From positions 58,015 through 122,014 of the forward strand of contig CAYOEM010000008.1 of assembly GCA_964402975.1 (NCBI GenBank): 64,000 nt of DNA, in the 5' to 3' direction. Below the pieces are notes generated by a model. It was given only the letters and a program-made list of their open reading frames with translations, ran no database searches and was not told where the DNA came from. Shown one piece after another: positions 50,951 through 59,785 of the stretch (position 1 is the first letter of the stretch; the number at the start of each line of letters is the position of its first letter). The DNA comes from CAMDKS01 sp964402975 (GTDB lineage Bacteria; Bdellovibrionota_B; Oligoflexia; Oligoflexales; RGVZ01). A program made the position numbers and the translations under genes.

Positions 50951-53410
50951 TCAGCTGGCTAGATCGTTTTCGCCTGCAACCCGGCGACGTCCACGGAGAG
51001 GAATGATCTCTTTGCTTGCGGCAGACGTGGCAAACATAATCTCAAACACTTCCAGATAGGACTTAACAAAAGTAACCTTTATCTTCTTGCGGATATTAGC
51101 GGGAAGAGCCTCAAAATTAGCTTTATTCTTTGCAGGCACCAGCACATGCTCCACACCCTCTCTCAAAGCCGCTAAAACCTTCTCGCGAAGTCCACCGATC
51201 GGCAACACCATGCCATGAAGTGTAATTTCACCAGTCATCGCGATTTTACCGTTGGGAGCACGTCCCAAAATCGCCGACAGCATCGATGATGCCATGGTAA
51301 TGCCCGCGCTTGGACCATCTTTCGGCACAGCGCCAGCAGGGATGTGAACATGAAGCTCATTCTTATTCAACACTTCAGGGTCAAAACCGAAGTCCTGAGC
51401 TTTCGAGCGCAAAAAGCTTAACGCTGTTTGCGCGCTTTCCTTCATAACATCTCCCAGTTGACCAGTTAACACGAGTCTCGGTGCGGATGCTGGCAAAATA
51501 TTGGTTTCAATTGCCAACACTTCTCCACCGTACTGAGTATACGCCAAACCAAGCGACACTCCACGCATCAGATCATGGTGACAGAAGCTGTCACCATACT
51601 TGTTAGCGCCCAGATGTTTTTGTATCATCGCGGGCGTCATCTTAAGATTTCCGCTACCAGTTTCCGCCGCCACAAACTCGCCCGTCTCAGCATATTCCCG
51701 AGCTAGTTTGCGACATACACTTGCGATTTGCTTTTCCAAACCACGCAGCCCACTCTCCCTCGTGTATCCGTTAATAATTGCGGACACAGATGGTTTTGTG
51801 AACGAAATGTTAGCCTTCTCGAGACCAGTTTCTTTGATCATTTTCGGAATCAGATACTGGTTAGCAATAATCAGTTTTTCTTCCTCGCTGTAACCAGAGA
51901 CTTCGATAATCTCAAGGCGATCGCGCAATGGGCCAGGGATCGTGTCCAACGTGTTAGCGTTCGCAATAAACGTGACATCGGAAAGGTCTACGGCCACACC
52001 AAGGTAATGATCTATGAAGTTTTTGTTTTGCTCGGGATCTAAAACTTCAAGTAGAGCACTTGACGGATCACCGCGGTGATCGGAGCCAAGCTTGTCGATC
52101 TCATCAAGCATGATCACGGGATTCATCGACTGCGCTTGCTTTAAGCTGTTAATAACACGTCCGGGATATGCGCCCACATATGTTTTACGATGGCCGCGAA
52201 TCTCGGCCTCATCACGCACGCCTCCAAGCGCTATTCGAGAAAACTGCCGCCCCATGGACCTTGCGATGGATTTGCCGAGGCTGGTCTTACCCACACCAGG
52301 AGGTCCAACGAAACAAATGATTGGACTCTTCGCACCTGGATTCAGCTTTTTAACGGCTAGGAATTCCAAAATCCGGTCTTTCACCTGATCGAGGCCGTAA
52401 TGATCCTCATTCAGAATTTTTTTGGTACTGGAGATGTCGATGGCCTCAGTTGATTTTTTGCCCCATGGAAGCGAGAGCATCGTCTCGATGTGAGTGCGCG
52501 TCAACGCAGCTTCACTCGTATCTTGATGCATACGCTCAAGGCGTTTGATCTGACGAGTGACTTCCTCTTTAGCTTCTTCCGTGAGGGCAACACCTTCCAT
52601 GCGCTTCCAGAGGTTTTCGACCTCGTCTTTGCCGTCGTTGTCGCCAAGCTCGTTCTTGATGACCTTGATTTGCTCGCGCAAGTAATGCTCGCGTTGCATC
52701 CGCCCAATCTCTTCCTTGGCCTGGCTCTGGATGCGGACCTGCATCTGATAAACCTCGATCTCTCGAGAGAGATATTGATGGACCCGACGCAAACGTTCCA
52801 AAGGATTTTGCACTGCGAGGATTCTCTGCGCATCGGCTACTTTAAGGCCCAGATTCGACGCTACAAGGTCGGCCAATCGGGATGGGTCAGATATATCCTC
52901 GAGAATCATCAAAATATCAGGTGACAGCACTTTGCCAAGCGAGACAACTTTCTCAAGGCTTTCACGAACAGCTCTCACTAGCGCCTCTAACTCCGGCGAT
53001 GAACTAGCTACCATCGCATCAGCTATTGGAGCTACACGCACCATCGGGAAACCGTCGGCACTGACAAGTGACTTGAGTTGAGCTTTTTGAATACCCTGGA
53101 TTAAAACTTTTACGCGGCCATCAGGAAGCTTGCGATCCCGCATCACCGAACAAATAGTTCCCGTATTGTAAACATCAAACGGCGGCTCAGTGCTACAATC
53201 AAGACCTTCTCCTTCCTCACCCGCAACTTTAAACGCGGAGAGAAAGATTCTGCCGTTTCCTGCTCTGGCATTCTGAACTGCATTGATGCAGAGATCTTCG
53301 CTAATAAAGACTGGCACGATCATGTGAGGAAAGACGACGATGTCCTTCAGGGGAAGCAGTGGCAAATCGTGGGCGAGATCGAGAGATTTTTGATCGCCAT
53401 TACCGCTCAT
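50951..53410 (-). CDS. lon: ATP-dependent Lon protease
   Basis: Lon degrades misfolded and regulatory proteins in the cytoplasm. The 819-residue chain has an N-terminal LON domain (DLPLLPLKDIVVFPHMIVPV at the start), Walker A GPPGVGKTSLGKS at about residue 366-378, Walker B MLDEIDKLG, and the protease dyad: Ser in PKDGPSAGITM at about 697 and Lys in GGLREKVLAALREG at about 741. Length is normal. It has its own spacer to grpE and no clp genes next to it. Confidence 0.98.
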   Translation of the reverse strand: MSGNGDQKSLDLAHDLPLLPLKDIVVFPHMIVPVFISEDLCINAVQNARAGNGRIFLSAFKVAGEEGEGLDCSTEPPFDVYNTGTICSVMRDRKLPDGRVKVLIQGIQKAQLKSLVSADGFPMVRVAPIADAMVASSSPELEALVRAVRESLEKVVSLGKVLSPDILMILEDISDPSRLADLVASNLGLKVADAQRILAVQNPLERLRRVHQYLSREIEVYQMQVRIQSQAKEEIGRMQREHYLREQIKVIKNELGDNDGKDEVENLWKRMEGVALTEEAKEEVTRQIKRLERMHQDTSEAALTRTHIETMLSLPWGKKSTEAIDISSTKKILNEDHYGLDQVKDRILEFLAVKKLNPGAKSPIICFVGPPGVGKTSLGKSIARSMGRQFSRIALGGVRDEAEIRGHRKTYVGAYPGRVINSLKQAQSMNPVIMLDEIDKLGSDHRGDPSSALLEVLDPEQNKNFIDHYLGVAVDLSDVTFIANANTLDTIPGPLRDRLEIIEVSGYSEEEKLIIANQYLIPKMIKETGLEKANISFTKPSVSAIINGYTRESGLRGLEKQIASVCRKLAREYAETGEFVAAETGSGNLKMTPAMIQKHLGANKYGDSFCHHDLMRGVSLGLAYTQYGGEVLAIETNILPASAPRLVLTGQLGDVMKESAQTALSFLRSKAQDFGFDPEVLNKNELHVHIPAGAVPKDGPSAGITMASSMLSAILGRAPNGKIAMTGEITLHGMVLPIGGLREKVLAALREGVEHVLVPAKNKANFEALPANIRKKIKVTFVKSYLEVFEIMFATSAASKEIIPLRGRRRVAGENDLAS

Positions 53411-53608
53411 AACATTCTCCTCGTGCCTAAGGCGCTAAGCAGCGCCAGTTTGTTCGTGATTTCCAGTGGTCACAGGTATTCAGATCGGACACCTGGCAGG
53501 AAATCTTAATTGGGCATGAAGGGTTGGATTTTGACGGTTGGTGGCAAAAACGCGAAAGGCGGGGGGTTCAGACAAGGGTGACAAGGACTTGCCGCCCTTG
53601 GCACATCT

Positions 53609-54229
53609 CTAATTCGATCCTCCGGGCACTTTGACGCTTACCATGGCCGGCCTGACGAGCCGCCCGTGCAACGCGTAACCCTTCATGAATTCGGTTGCCA
53701 CTATCTCCTGAGTGACATCTCCGGACTCAATGCGCTGGATGGCCTGATGGAAGTTTGGGTCAAAGGTTTTTCCGACCGCCTCGACAGGTTCCAGTCCGTG
53801 CTTTGCGAGGGCTGCAAGAAATTGCTTATGCACCATGGACATTCCCTCACGAAAACTAGCCTTGTCGGCTTCGTCTCCAGCTTGGGAAGACTGGGGCAGC
53901 GCTTTGTCGAAACTGTCTAGCACGGGAATCATGTCTTTAAGGATTGACTCGGTGCTGTACTTTATAAAGTCCGCTTTTTCTCTTTCGAGCCTTTTTCGCA
54001 TGTTGTCCATTTCGGCAACACTGCGCAGCAGGCGGTCCTTCATTTCAGCCAACTCACGGCTGAGTTTTTCGACATCTTTGCCACTCGCATCTTCGGTCGC
54101 TTGGTCGGGGGAAGCGACTGCCTCGGATAAATCCTCGGCGCTCTCAACCGCATGGCCATTGGCTCCTGCGATAGGGGACTGGTCAGAGTTTGATTGGTTG
54201 CCGGCTGGCTTTTGGGCTTCGTGATTCAT
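53609..54229 (-). CDS. grpE: Nucleotide exchange factor GrpE
   Basis: GrpE releases ADP from DnaK. A long N-terminal helix is followed by MRKRLEREKADFIKYSTESIL (in part), then the C-terminal block TFDPNFHQAIQRIES and VRPAMVSVKVPGG, with VIPVLDSFDKAL between. ATG 54229 with GGAGACG upstream is chosen over 54265. About 206 residues; the acidic N-terminus is longer than in E. coli. dnaK, dnaJ and hrcA are not adjacent. A candidate promoter lies at 54269-54296. Confidence 0.95.
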   Translation of the reverse strand: MNHEAQKPAGNQSNSDQSPIAGANGHAVESAEDLSEAVASPDQATEDASGKDVEKLSRELAEMKDRLLRSVAEMDNMRKRLEREKADFIKYSTESILKDMIPVLDSFDKALPQSSQAGDEADKASFREGMSMVHKQFLAALAKHGLEPVEAVGKTFDPNFHQAIQRIESGDVTQEIVATEFMKGYALHGRLVRPAMVSVKVPGGSN

Positions 54230-54268
54230 GTGCGTCTCCGAAATCAACATTCGTAGTTCAGACACAGC

Positions 54269-54296
54269 ACTATAATCACGTTTTCACCGGAGGCAA
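54269..54296 (-). promoter_or_regulatory. Candidate grpE promoter
   Basis: On the minus strand TTGCCT (54296-54291), 16 bases and TATAGT (54274-54269) lie about 40 bases upstream of the ATG. A CIRCE element (hrcA operator) was not seen, nor a clear heat-shock sigma-32 site. Confidence 0.4.
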
Positions 54297-54475
54297 GACG
54301 AGAAACTCCTTTTCAAGAACTTGCCTTATAATCTCTCTCTTCATTTCTTAGAATACGTTGAATATGTCTTATTGAAAGCGGGCAGGAATTTCCTATCATT
54401 TTCAAACGAGGTTCTCTTTCAGTGAAAGCAAGTAAAATAAAAGGCAGTAAGGTAAATTTTTTTGCATATCGCCAA

Positions 54476-54504
54476 TTGACAGCCTTGCGATGCCTTGCTA
54501 TTTG
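54476..54504 (+). promoter_or_regulatory. Candidate fis promoter
   Basis: TTGACA (54476-54481), a 17-base spacer and TATTTG (54499-54504) form a good -35 and a weaker -10 on the rightward strand. The leader to the fis start would be about 170 bases. The 449-base spacer 54230-54678 holds this and the grpE promoter, with no further gene. Confidence 0.45.
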
Positions 54505-54678
54505 ATGAGTCCCGTTTTTCGAGGACCTTTTATTCAAGGCAGTGAGCGACCCGACTAGGGACGTAAACCGCAGTAGATATAAGGAAATTGCAGGGCGGCT
54601 AAGTGCCTGGTTTTTATAGTCGCTGGTATTAGTGCCAGCTTGTGCTCTAACCTACTGAATTCTAGTGGAGAATTTCCC

Positions 54679-55050
54679 GTGGAAATGCAGACCGTAAGCA
54701 GCTCAATGTCACCATCCAAAATCGTCCCTTCAACCGCTGTTCGCATGGACTCTGATTCGACCCGTTATGCGACCGCTTTGCCTTTCGCTTCCGATGGGGA
54801 GTTCACAGGTAAGCTGGATAGCTATTCGCTGGAAGCTGTTGTTGAGCACAAGATCTCCAAGTTCCTGGACCAGGTTGGCGGCATGTACCCAGAAGACCTC
54901 CACAGCTTGATTCTTGGCAAAGTTGAGAAGCCTCTACTAGCCCAAATTCTTCGTCGCACCGGCGGCAACCAAGTTCATGCCAGCCGAATCTTGGGCATTA
55001 ACAGGAACACGCTTCGCAAGAAAATGAAAATGCACTCCGTAAAGGCTTAA
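54679..55050 (+). CDS. Fis-family DNA-binding protein
   Basis: The last 45 residues match the Fis helix-turn-helix: VEKPLLAQILRRTGGNQVHASRILGINRNTLRKKM (in parts), the same type of element as in NtrC C-termini. The N-terminal 75 residues are longer than in E. coli Fis and not recognised. Here it is a stand-alone 120-residue protein, presumably a nucleoid or transcription factor. GTG 54679 with GGAG eight bases upstream is preferred; ATG 54685 is possible. A perfect terminator follows at 55077. Confidence 0.85.
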   Translation: MEMQTVSSSMSPSKIVPSTAVRMDSDSTRYATALPFASDGEFTGKLDSYSLEAVVEHKISKFLDQVGGMYPEDLHSLILGKVEKPLLAQILRRTGGNQVHASRILGINRNTLRKKMKMHSVKA

Positions 55051-55076
55051 TTGTCGATTTAAAGTTACGGTTTATT

Positions 55077-55114
55077 AAAACGGGGATGGAAGTTGAACTT
55101 CCATCCCCGTTTTA
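55077..55114. terminator. Perfect bidirectional terminator between fis and dnaB
   Basis: AAAACGGGGATGGAAGTT and AACTTCCATCCCCGTTTT (18-base arms, one-base centre) form a palindrome with A/T ends, ending fis rightward and dnaB leftward. Confidence 0.92.
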
Positions 55115-55127
55115 GTTAAAGAATTAA

Positions 55128-56453
55128 CTATTGTATAAGATTATAAAACGAAACGAAGTTCAACTGACACGCAAGTTTAATATCGGAAATCGCCCCATGA
55201 CGATTTTTAGCAATGATTACCTCAGCTTTACCGGCATCCTCTGAGTTCGGGTTATAGACCTCGTCTCGGTAAATAAACATAATCAAGTCAGCATCCTGCT
55301 CAATAGCTCCAGACTCCCGCAGATCACTCGTCTTTGGGCGATGGTCGGTTCGGGTATCAGCACTCCGGTTTAACTGGGACAAAACGATGATCGGCACATC
55401 CAATTCCTTGGCCAGAGCCTTTAGTCCACCCGATAGCTCAGCGACCTCGCGTTCGCGACTGTCGGCCCGCTTACTAGACGTGCCCATCAGCTGAAGATAG
55501 TCGATGATGACCATGCCCAGTCCAAATTCCTTCTTGTGACGTCGTAACCTAGAGCGCAGCTCCACTAGGGATATTCCACCCGTATCATCGAGACTTAAAG
55601 GCATATTCATAATCGCTGTGGATGCGGCACTCAGTCGGTTCAAGTCGTCGTCGGTCAGATCACCCTTTCGCAAACGGCTCGAGTCAATTCGACCTTTCGC
55701 AGAAATTAAACGCATCATGAGCTGATTTTTTGGCATCTCAAGACTGAATACAACCGTAGGAATACCCTGCTCAGCCGCGTTAGACGCGAAGTTCAGCGCC
55801 AGAGCCGTTTTACCCATGGCTGGCCTTGCAGCCAAAATAATAAGGTCACTACGCTGGAACCCGCCCGTGAGAGAATCCAAATCACGAAATCCGGATGGCA
55901 CTCCCGTTGGAGCTCCATTGGAGTTAATACGCCGCTCGATTTCTTCCAGAGTACTATTCAAAACGGTCTCGGAGGACGTGATTCCGCCTTGCCGATCTTG
56001 TTCGCTAAAAATAGCTAATATTTCGCGCTCAAACTCGCCTAAAAACTCTGTGACATCACCATCAGCGCTAGCGGCCCGTGAGCTAACACTTTGGCCCATT
56101 GCGACAATACGGCGTAGGTACGCGTGCTTTTTAACTTGAGTGGCGTAGTAAATCGCGTTTTGAGCAACGGGAGCATTCTCCATCAGTTCAATCAGATAAC
56201 CCCAACCAACCTCCTGGCCTTGGGCATTGGAACCGCGCTTAAGTCGCTCAGCAACTGAAACAAGATCTGTTGGATCATTCGTCGAATCAAGATCGACCAT
56301 TGCCTCAAAAATCCGGCGATGAGCATCCATAAAAAAATGTTCCGGCAAAAGGCCATCTGCACACACACCACTGAGGTGTATGGGTTCTTTCAGAATAGCC
56401 CCAAGGACCGCTTTTTCCGATTCTTGAGAATGAGGGGGCGTAAAACCCGCCAT
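55128..56453 (-). CDS. dnaB: Replicative DNA helicase DnaB
   Basis: DnaB is the hexameric 5'-3' helicase of the replication fork. The N-terminal domain starts PPHSQESEKAVLGAIL, Walker A is AARPAMGKTALALNFA (about residue 210), Walker B VIIDYLQLM, and the C-terminal block LRESGAIEQDADLIMFIYRDE (in part) is the family hallmark. At 441 residues it is normal, and no intein is inserted. Its neighbour rplI is separated by a terminator. Confidence 0.97.
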   Translation of the reverse strand: MAGFTPPHSQESEKAVLGAILKEPIHLSGVCADGLLPEHFFMDAHRRIFEAMVDLDSTNDPTDLVSVAERLKRGSNAQGQEVGWGYLIELMENAPVAQNAIYYATQVKKHAYLRRIVAMGQSVSSRAASADGDVTEFLGEFEREILAIFSEQDRQGGITSSETVLNSTLEEIERRINSNGAPTGVPSGFRDLDSLTGGFQRSDLIILAARPAMGKTALALNFASNAAEQGIPTVVFSLEMPKNQLMMRLISAKGRIDSSRLRKGDLTDDDLNRLSAASTAIMNMPLSLDDTGGISLVELRSRLRRHKKEFGLGMVIIDYLQLMGTSSKRADSREREVAELSGGLKALAKELDVPIIVLSQLNRSADTRTDHRPKTSDLRESGAIEQDADLIMFIYRDEVYNPNSEDAGKAEVIIAKNRHGAISDIKLACQLNFVSFYNLIQ

Positions 56454-56502
56454 GATCTAGAACTCCCCGCGAGGAAACGAAACCAACTTAAAACCTGGCC
56501 AA

Positions 56503-56559
56503 AAAATAACCCGCGGACTCGTCAATTTGCAACTGACTTCTTAGACCGCGGGTATTTTT
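56503..56559. terminator. Hairpin terminator between rplI and dnaB
   Basis: Arms ACCCGCGG (56509-56516) and CCGCGGGT (56546-56553) enclose a 29-base loop with an inner GTCA/TGAC pairing. Runs of A on the left and T on the right suggest bidirectional action; leftward it would end the rpsF-rplI transcript. Confidence 0.6.
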
Positions 56560-56612
56560 TCTAAAACTCAAAATTCGCTGACCGTTCGCTATTTAGCTAG
56601 CCTCGGGCCTTA

Positions 56613-57059
56613 TCACTGCTTAGCGACAACCCAGACCTTAAACTTCGCCGAAACTTCAGGGTGCAATTTAACTTGGCCCTGATAAACACCTACTTTTTTG
56701 ACGTCTTCGACTAAGGAAATGTCACGTCTTGAAACCTTGAGACCCTCTTGGTTGAGAAGCTCCTCAAGCTCAGCCGTTGTAACAGATCCAAATATTCTCT
56801 CATCTTCACCAGTTTGCTTGTAAACCGTGACTGCTGTTTTTTCAATTTGTGCAGCCAAGGTTTTAGCTTCAGCCATAAGCTGAGCCTTTTTCTTGTCTAG
56901 AATTCGGCGGTGATGCTTGAGAGCCGCTTCGTTAGCTTCATTTGCTACTGATGCAACTCCACGCGGTAAAAGGTAATTACGAGCATAACCATTACGGACA
57001 TTCACGATTTCGCCAATTCGGCCTAGTGTCGAAACATCCTGATTCAAAATAACTTTCAT
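56613..57059 (-). CDS. rplI: 50S ribosomal protein L9 (bL9)
   Basis: L9 has two domains on a long helix and helps keep mRNA frame. The N-terminal signature is MKVILNQDVSTLGRIGEIVNV with NGYARNYLLPRGVA; the connecting helix and the C-terminal domain (RIFGSVTTAELEELL) complete a 148-residue protein. It follows rpsF by 28 bases, where rpsR is normally found. Confidence 0.97.
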   Translation of the reverse strand: MKVILNQDVSTLGRIGEIVNVRNGYARNYLLPRGVASVANEANEAALKHHRRILDKKKAQLMAEAKTLAAQIEKTAVTVYKQTGEDERIFGSVTTAELEELLNQEGLKVSRRDISLVEDVKKVGVYQGQVKLHPEVSAKFKVWVVAKQ

Positions 57060-57087
57060 CTTAGTTCTCCTGCTTCAACAAAGGCTA

Positions 57088-57465
57088 TTATTCGCGGTCA
57101 CGGAATTCATTGGCAGCTTCACGGGCAGCCAAAGCGATCTTTGCCAGTTGCTCCTTACGCTTCGAGACGTCTACATTCTGTCCAATAAAGACAGACATGT
57201 AACGAAGAACATCTTCATCGATGCGCATCAGACGTTCCATCTCTGTAAGGTTGGCAGCCGTGCCAACAAAATCATAATTAACGTAATTTCCGCGGAAAGC
57301 TTTCTTCATCGGGAACGCAAGTTTCTTGACGCCCCAGTTGCTTTTTTGAAGAATTTCTCCACCATCAGAAGTCATAAGCTTTTCGTACTTCGACAAAAGC
57401 TTTGAGCTGTCCGACTCAGCCAGATCTGCACGAGCGATAATTGTTAATTCGTATTCTCTTAACAC
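57088..57465 (-). CDS. rpsF: 30S ribosomal protein S6 (bS6)
   Basis: S6 binds S18 and the 16S central domain. The sequence starts MLREYELTIIARADLAESD and has the block NWGVKKLAFPMKKAFRGNYVNYDF; at 125 residues it is typical. The S6 partner gene rpsR usually follows directly, but rplI follows here instead, 28 bases later. Confidence 0.96.
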   Translation of the reverse strand: MLREYELTIIARADLAESDSSKLLSKYEKLMTSDGGEILQKSNWGVKKLAFPMKKAFRGNYVNYDFVGTAANLTEMERLMRIDEDVLRYMSVFIGQNVDVSKRKEQLAKIALAAREAANEFRDRE

Positions 57466-57528
57466 TGTTCAATTCCTCCCTTATGGTTTAAGCAGCCAAG
57501 CATCACAATCGAGCCCAGCAAAGGAGCT

Positions 57529-57551
57529 AAAAACCGAGGCGATATTGCCTC
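57529..57551 (-). terminator. Possible pth terminator
   Basis: On the minus strand a short stem GAGGC/GCCTC with a six-base loop (57551-57536) is followed by GG and five T (57533-57529). The stem is only five pairs, so confidence is modest. Confidence 0.4.
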
Positions 57552-57570
57552 TATCGTGAAAACAGCAAAA

Positions 57571-58134
57571 CTATTTCTGCTGTCTAAACACCTCTTTCAA
57601 CCGCAACATGACGTCGGGCATTACAGCTTTGACGTATTCCGTTGCTTGATCAGCTGGCATAGCTTTAAGAACGTAATCAGCTACATCCATCATCGGTTGT
57701 CCGTCTTCTAGTTTCGGCGGACGTCCGACACCCAACTTGATCCTATGGAAGTCATCTCTACCCGACTCTTCCATAATAGAGCGGACTCCGTTGTGACCGC
57801 CGTGGCCACCGCCCGCTCTTGCACGAACCTTACTCGCCGGCACATCAATGTCGTCGTGTAAGACGATCCAGTCTTTCGACGGGATCTTAAAAAACTGGGC
57901 TACCCTCACTACAGATCGCCCACTGAGATTCATAAACGTTGCAGGTTTTAGAACCAAACAACTCTGATCAAGAACCTCGACCTTGGCTAACTCTCCAAGG
58001 AATTTATCTACAGCACCAGAATCCCAGCTAGCACCAACCGATCTTGCAATCTCGTCAACAACCCAAAAGCCAGCGTTGTGTCGCGTGTACTCGTAGCGTT
58101 GCCCAGGGTTTCCAAGCCCAACGAGAAGTCGCAA
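57571..58134 (-). CDS. pth: Peptidyl-tRNA hydrolase
   Basis: Pth recycles peptidyl-tRNA dropped from the ribosome. Motifs: LVGLGNPGQRYEYTRHNAGFW with the catalytic His near residue 20, VLKPATFMNLSG, and VLHDDIDVPASKVRARAGGGHGGHNGVRSI (in parts). At 187 residues it is full length. It follows rplY by five bases in the usual rplY-pth order. Confidence 0.97.
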   Translation of the reverse strand: MRLLVGLGNPGQRYEYTRHNAGFWVVDEIARSVGASWDSGAVDKFLGELAKVEVLDQSCLVLKPATFMNLSGRSVVRVAQFFKIPSKDWIVLHDDIDVPASKVRARAGGGHGGHNGVRSIMEESGRDDFHRIKLGVGRPPKLEDGQPMMDVADYVLKAMPADQATEYVKAVMPDVMLRLKEVFRQQK

Positions 58135-58139
58135 GATAA

Positions 58140-58427
58140 TTACGCCTTCATCAAATCCACATGCAAAGCGTGACGCCTTACCGGATCCACTTGAAGCTCC
58201 TGAATCTTGACTGGAATCGTTTTACCGTCCAGAACCAAGTTAAACTTGCGTCCTCCAAACTTCCAAGCTTTTGGCAGAAGTTTTGGATCGAGCTCCAAAT
58301 TTGTTGCTTTGCCAGCGTCAAGCATCACAGCGGGAATCTTGCCTGCTTTACGCAGTTTGTGAGTGTAGCTTTTGCCGGTTCCAGTGCGAAGGCTCGCTTC
58401 AATGGTAACTGTAGTTGCTTCGGACAT
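58140..58427 (-). CDS. rplY: 50S ribosomal protein L25, short form (bL25)
   Basis: L25 binds 5S rRNA. At 95 residues it is the short form without the CTC extension. It has RTGTGKSYTHKLRKAGKIPAV (in part) and ends IQELQVDPVRRHALHVDLMKA, matching the family ending H-x-D-(F/L)-x-x-(V/I/A). The position before pth is conserved in many bacteria; prs lies upstream. Confidence 0.94.
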   Translation of the reverse strand: MSEATTVTIEASLRTGTGKSYTHKLRKAGKIPAVMLDAGKATNLELDPKLLPKAWKFGGRKFNLVLDGKTIPVKIQELQVDPVRRHALHVDLMKA

Positions 58428-58582
58428 AGTAGTCTCCAGGTCTCAATAAAAATCAGGTCCTCTGTCTAACACTGAGCTAGACACCCCGTCCAGCCCTAAC
58501 CATCGAGGTCCGTTAGTCGAAAAAGGGAGGAACTTATACAACCGCCGGTTATAATTGGCAACGAAAAACGCGAGCTTTTAAG

Positions 58583-58609
58583 GCAAAACCCTCCCGATTC
58601 AGGAGGGTT
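58583..58609 (-). terminator. prs terminator
   Basis: On the minus strand AACCCTCC/GGAGGGTT (58609-58602 with 58594-58587, seven-base loop) is followed by TTTTGCC just after the prs stop. Confidence 0.65.
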
Positions 58610-58617
58610 AACAGAGC

Positions 58618-59553
58618 CTAGACAAACAAGGAACTGATGGAATCGGCGTTGTGAATGCGCCGCAGGGCTTTTCCTAGCAGCTCCGCGATACTTAACTGAA
58701 CGATTTTCTTGCACTTTTTGGCCTCAGGCGACAATGGAATGGAGTCGGTGCAGACGAACTCCTTAAGCATCGACTTTTCAATCCTCTCAACCGCCGGACC
58801 CGAGAGCACTGGATGACTCACGCAAGCCCTGACCGATAAAGCTCCTTCGTCCATTAAGGCCTGGGCTGCTTTAGTCAGGGATCCCGCTGTGTCACAGATG
58901 TCATCAACGATGATGCAATCCTTTCCCTTAACCTCACCAATCAAGTTCATGACGTTGCTTTCGTTTGGCCGATCACGACGCTTGTCAATAATCGCAAGAC
59001 CGCAATCAAACATTTTTGCAAGTGCTCTTGTGCGTTCGACACCGCCGGCATCCGGAGAAACCATCAACATATTTTCAGTTTTGCGGAAGTACGTACTAAA
59101 AATCGGCTTAGCGAACAAATGGTCAACTGGGATATTAAAAAAACCCTGGATTGCTCCCGTATGAAGCTCCATCGTTACTAGCCGCGACACCCCTGCAGCG
59201 GATATTAAATCGGCCACGAGCTTTGCCGTAATCGGCGTACGTGGTGCACTTTTTCGCTCCTGACGAGCATAACCGAAATAAGGCATGACTAAGTTCACGG
59301 TTTTCGCGGAGGCCCGTCGCGCTGCATCCGCAATGATAACCGCTTCCATGATGTGGTGATTCGCAGGAGAACAAGACGACTGGATAACGTAGACGTCCCG
59401 GCCACGAACGTTGCAACCAAGCTCGACTCGTGTTTCACCGTCTGCAAACTGTCCTACCGTTGCAGCACCGAGAGATATATCAAGATAGGATGCTATTTTT
59501 TCTGCAAGCGGGCGGTTGGAGTTACCGGAGAAAATAATCATTTCCGTTTCCAT
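58618..59553 (-). CDS. prs: Ribose-phosphate pyrophosphokinase
   Basis: Prs makes PRPP for nucleotide, histidine and tryptophan synthesis. The protein has FADGETRVELGCNVRGRDVYVIQS, YFGYARQERKSAPRTPITAKLVA, and the PRPP loop IIVDDICDTAGSLTKAA (parts). About 311 residues, normal. The start at 59553 is ATG with GGA close upstream; ATG 59541 is possible. The gene precedes rplY and is ended by a hairpin. Confidence 0.96.
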   Translation of the reverse strand: METEMIIFSGNSNRPLAEKIASYLDISLGAATVGQFADGETRVELGCNVRGRDVYVIQSSCSPANHHIMEAVIIADAARRASAKTVNLVMPYFGYARQERKSAPRTPITAKLVADLISAAGVSRLVTMELHTGAIQGFFNIPVDHLFAKPIFSTYFRKTENMLMVSPDAGGVERTRALAKMFDCGLAIIDKRRDRPNESNVMNLIGEVKGKDCIIVDDICDTAGSLTKAAQALMDEGALSVRACVSHPVLSGPAVERIEKSMLKEFVCTDSIPLSPEAKKCKKIVQLSIAELLGKALRRIHNADSISSLFV

Positions 59554-59628
59554 AATCCAACCCCTGGGCAAGTATTAAACCAAAAGTCAGCACGCCTCAT
59601 CGGATGCCGTGAACAGCGAAATTGGAAT

Positions 59629-59702
59629 GGCTGGGGCGGTAGGATTCGAACCTACGAATGCTGGAATCAAAATCCAGAGTCTTACCACTTGACGACGCCC
59701 CA
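59629..59702 (-). tRNA. tRNA-Gln (anticodon TTG)
   Basis: Read on the minus strand: acceptor TGGGGCG/CGCCCCA, D arm GTC...GAC, anticodon stem CTGGA/TCCAG with loop TTTTGAT (anticodon TTG, reading CAA), T arm GTAGG/CCTAC with TTCGAAT, discriminator G and encoded CCA. Length 74 with CCA. Confidence 0.93.
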
Positions 59703-59785
59703 ACAAAGCTGACTTATCGCTGGACACAGTGGTTTCAGAAATTAGCTATTAGGGTCAAAGGTGTCAAGCGAATACCCGCCTGAAT

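Noticed and set aside
54313..54537. A 74-codon minus-strand open frame between grpE and fis.
   Set aside because: It has no convincing ribosome site, is Arg/Lys-rich without any family match, and overlaps candidate promoter regions of both neighbours.
57466..57570. An S6:S18 leader motif upstream of rpsF.
   Set aside because: The spacer is short, and I could not place the conserved CCG-bulge hairpin with confidence.
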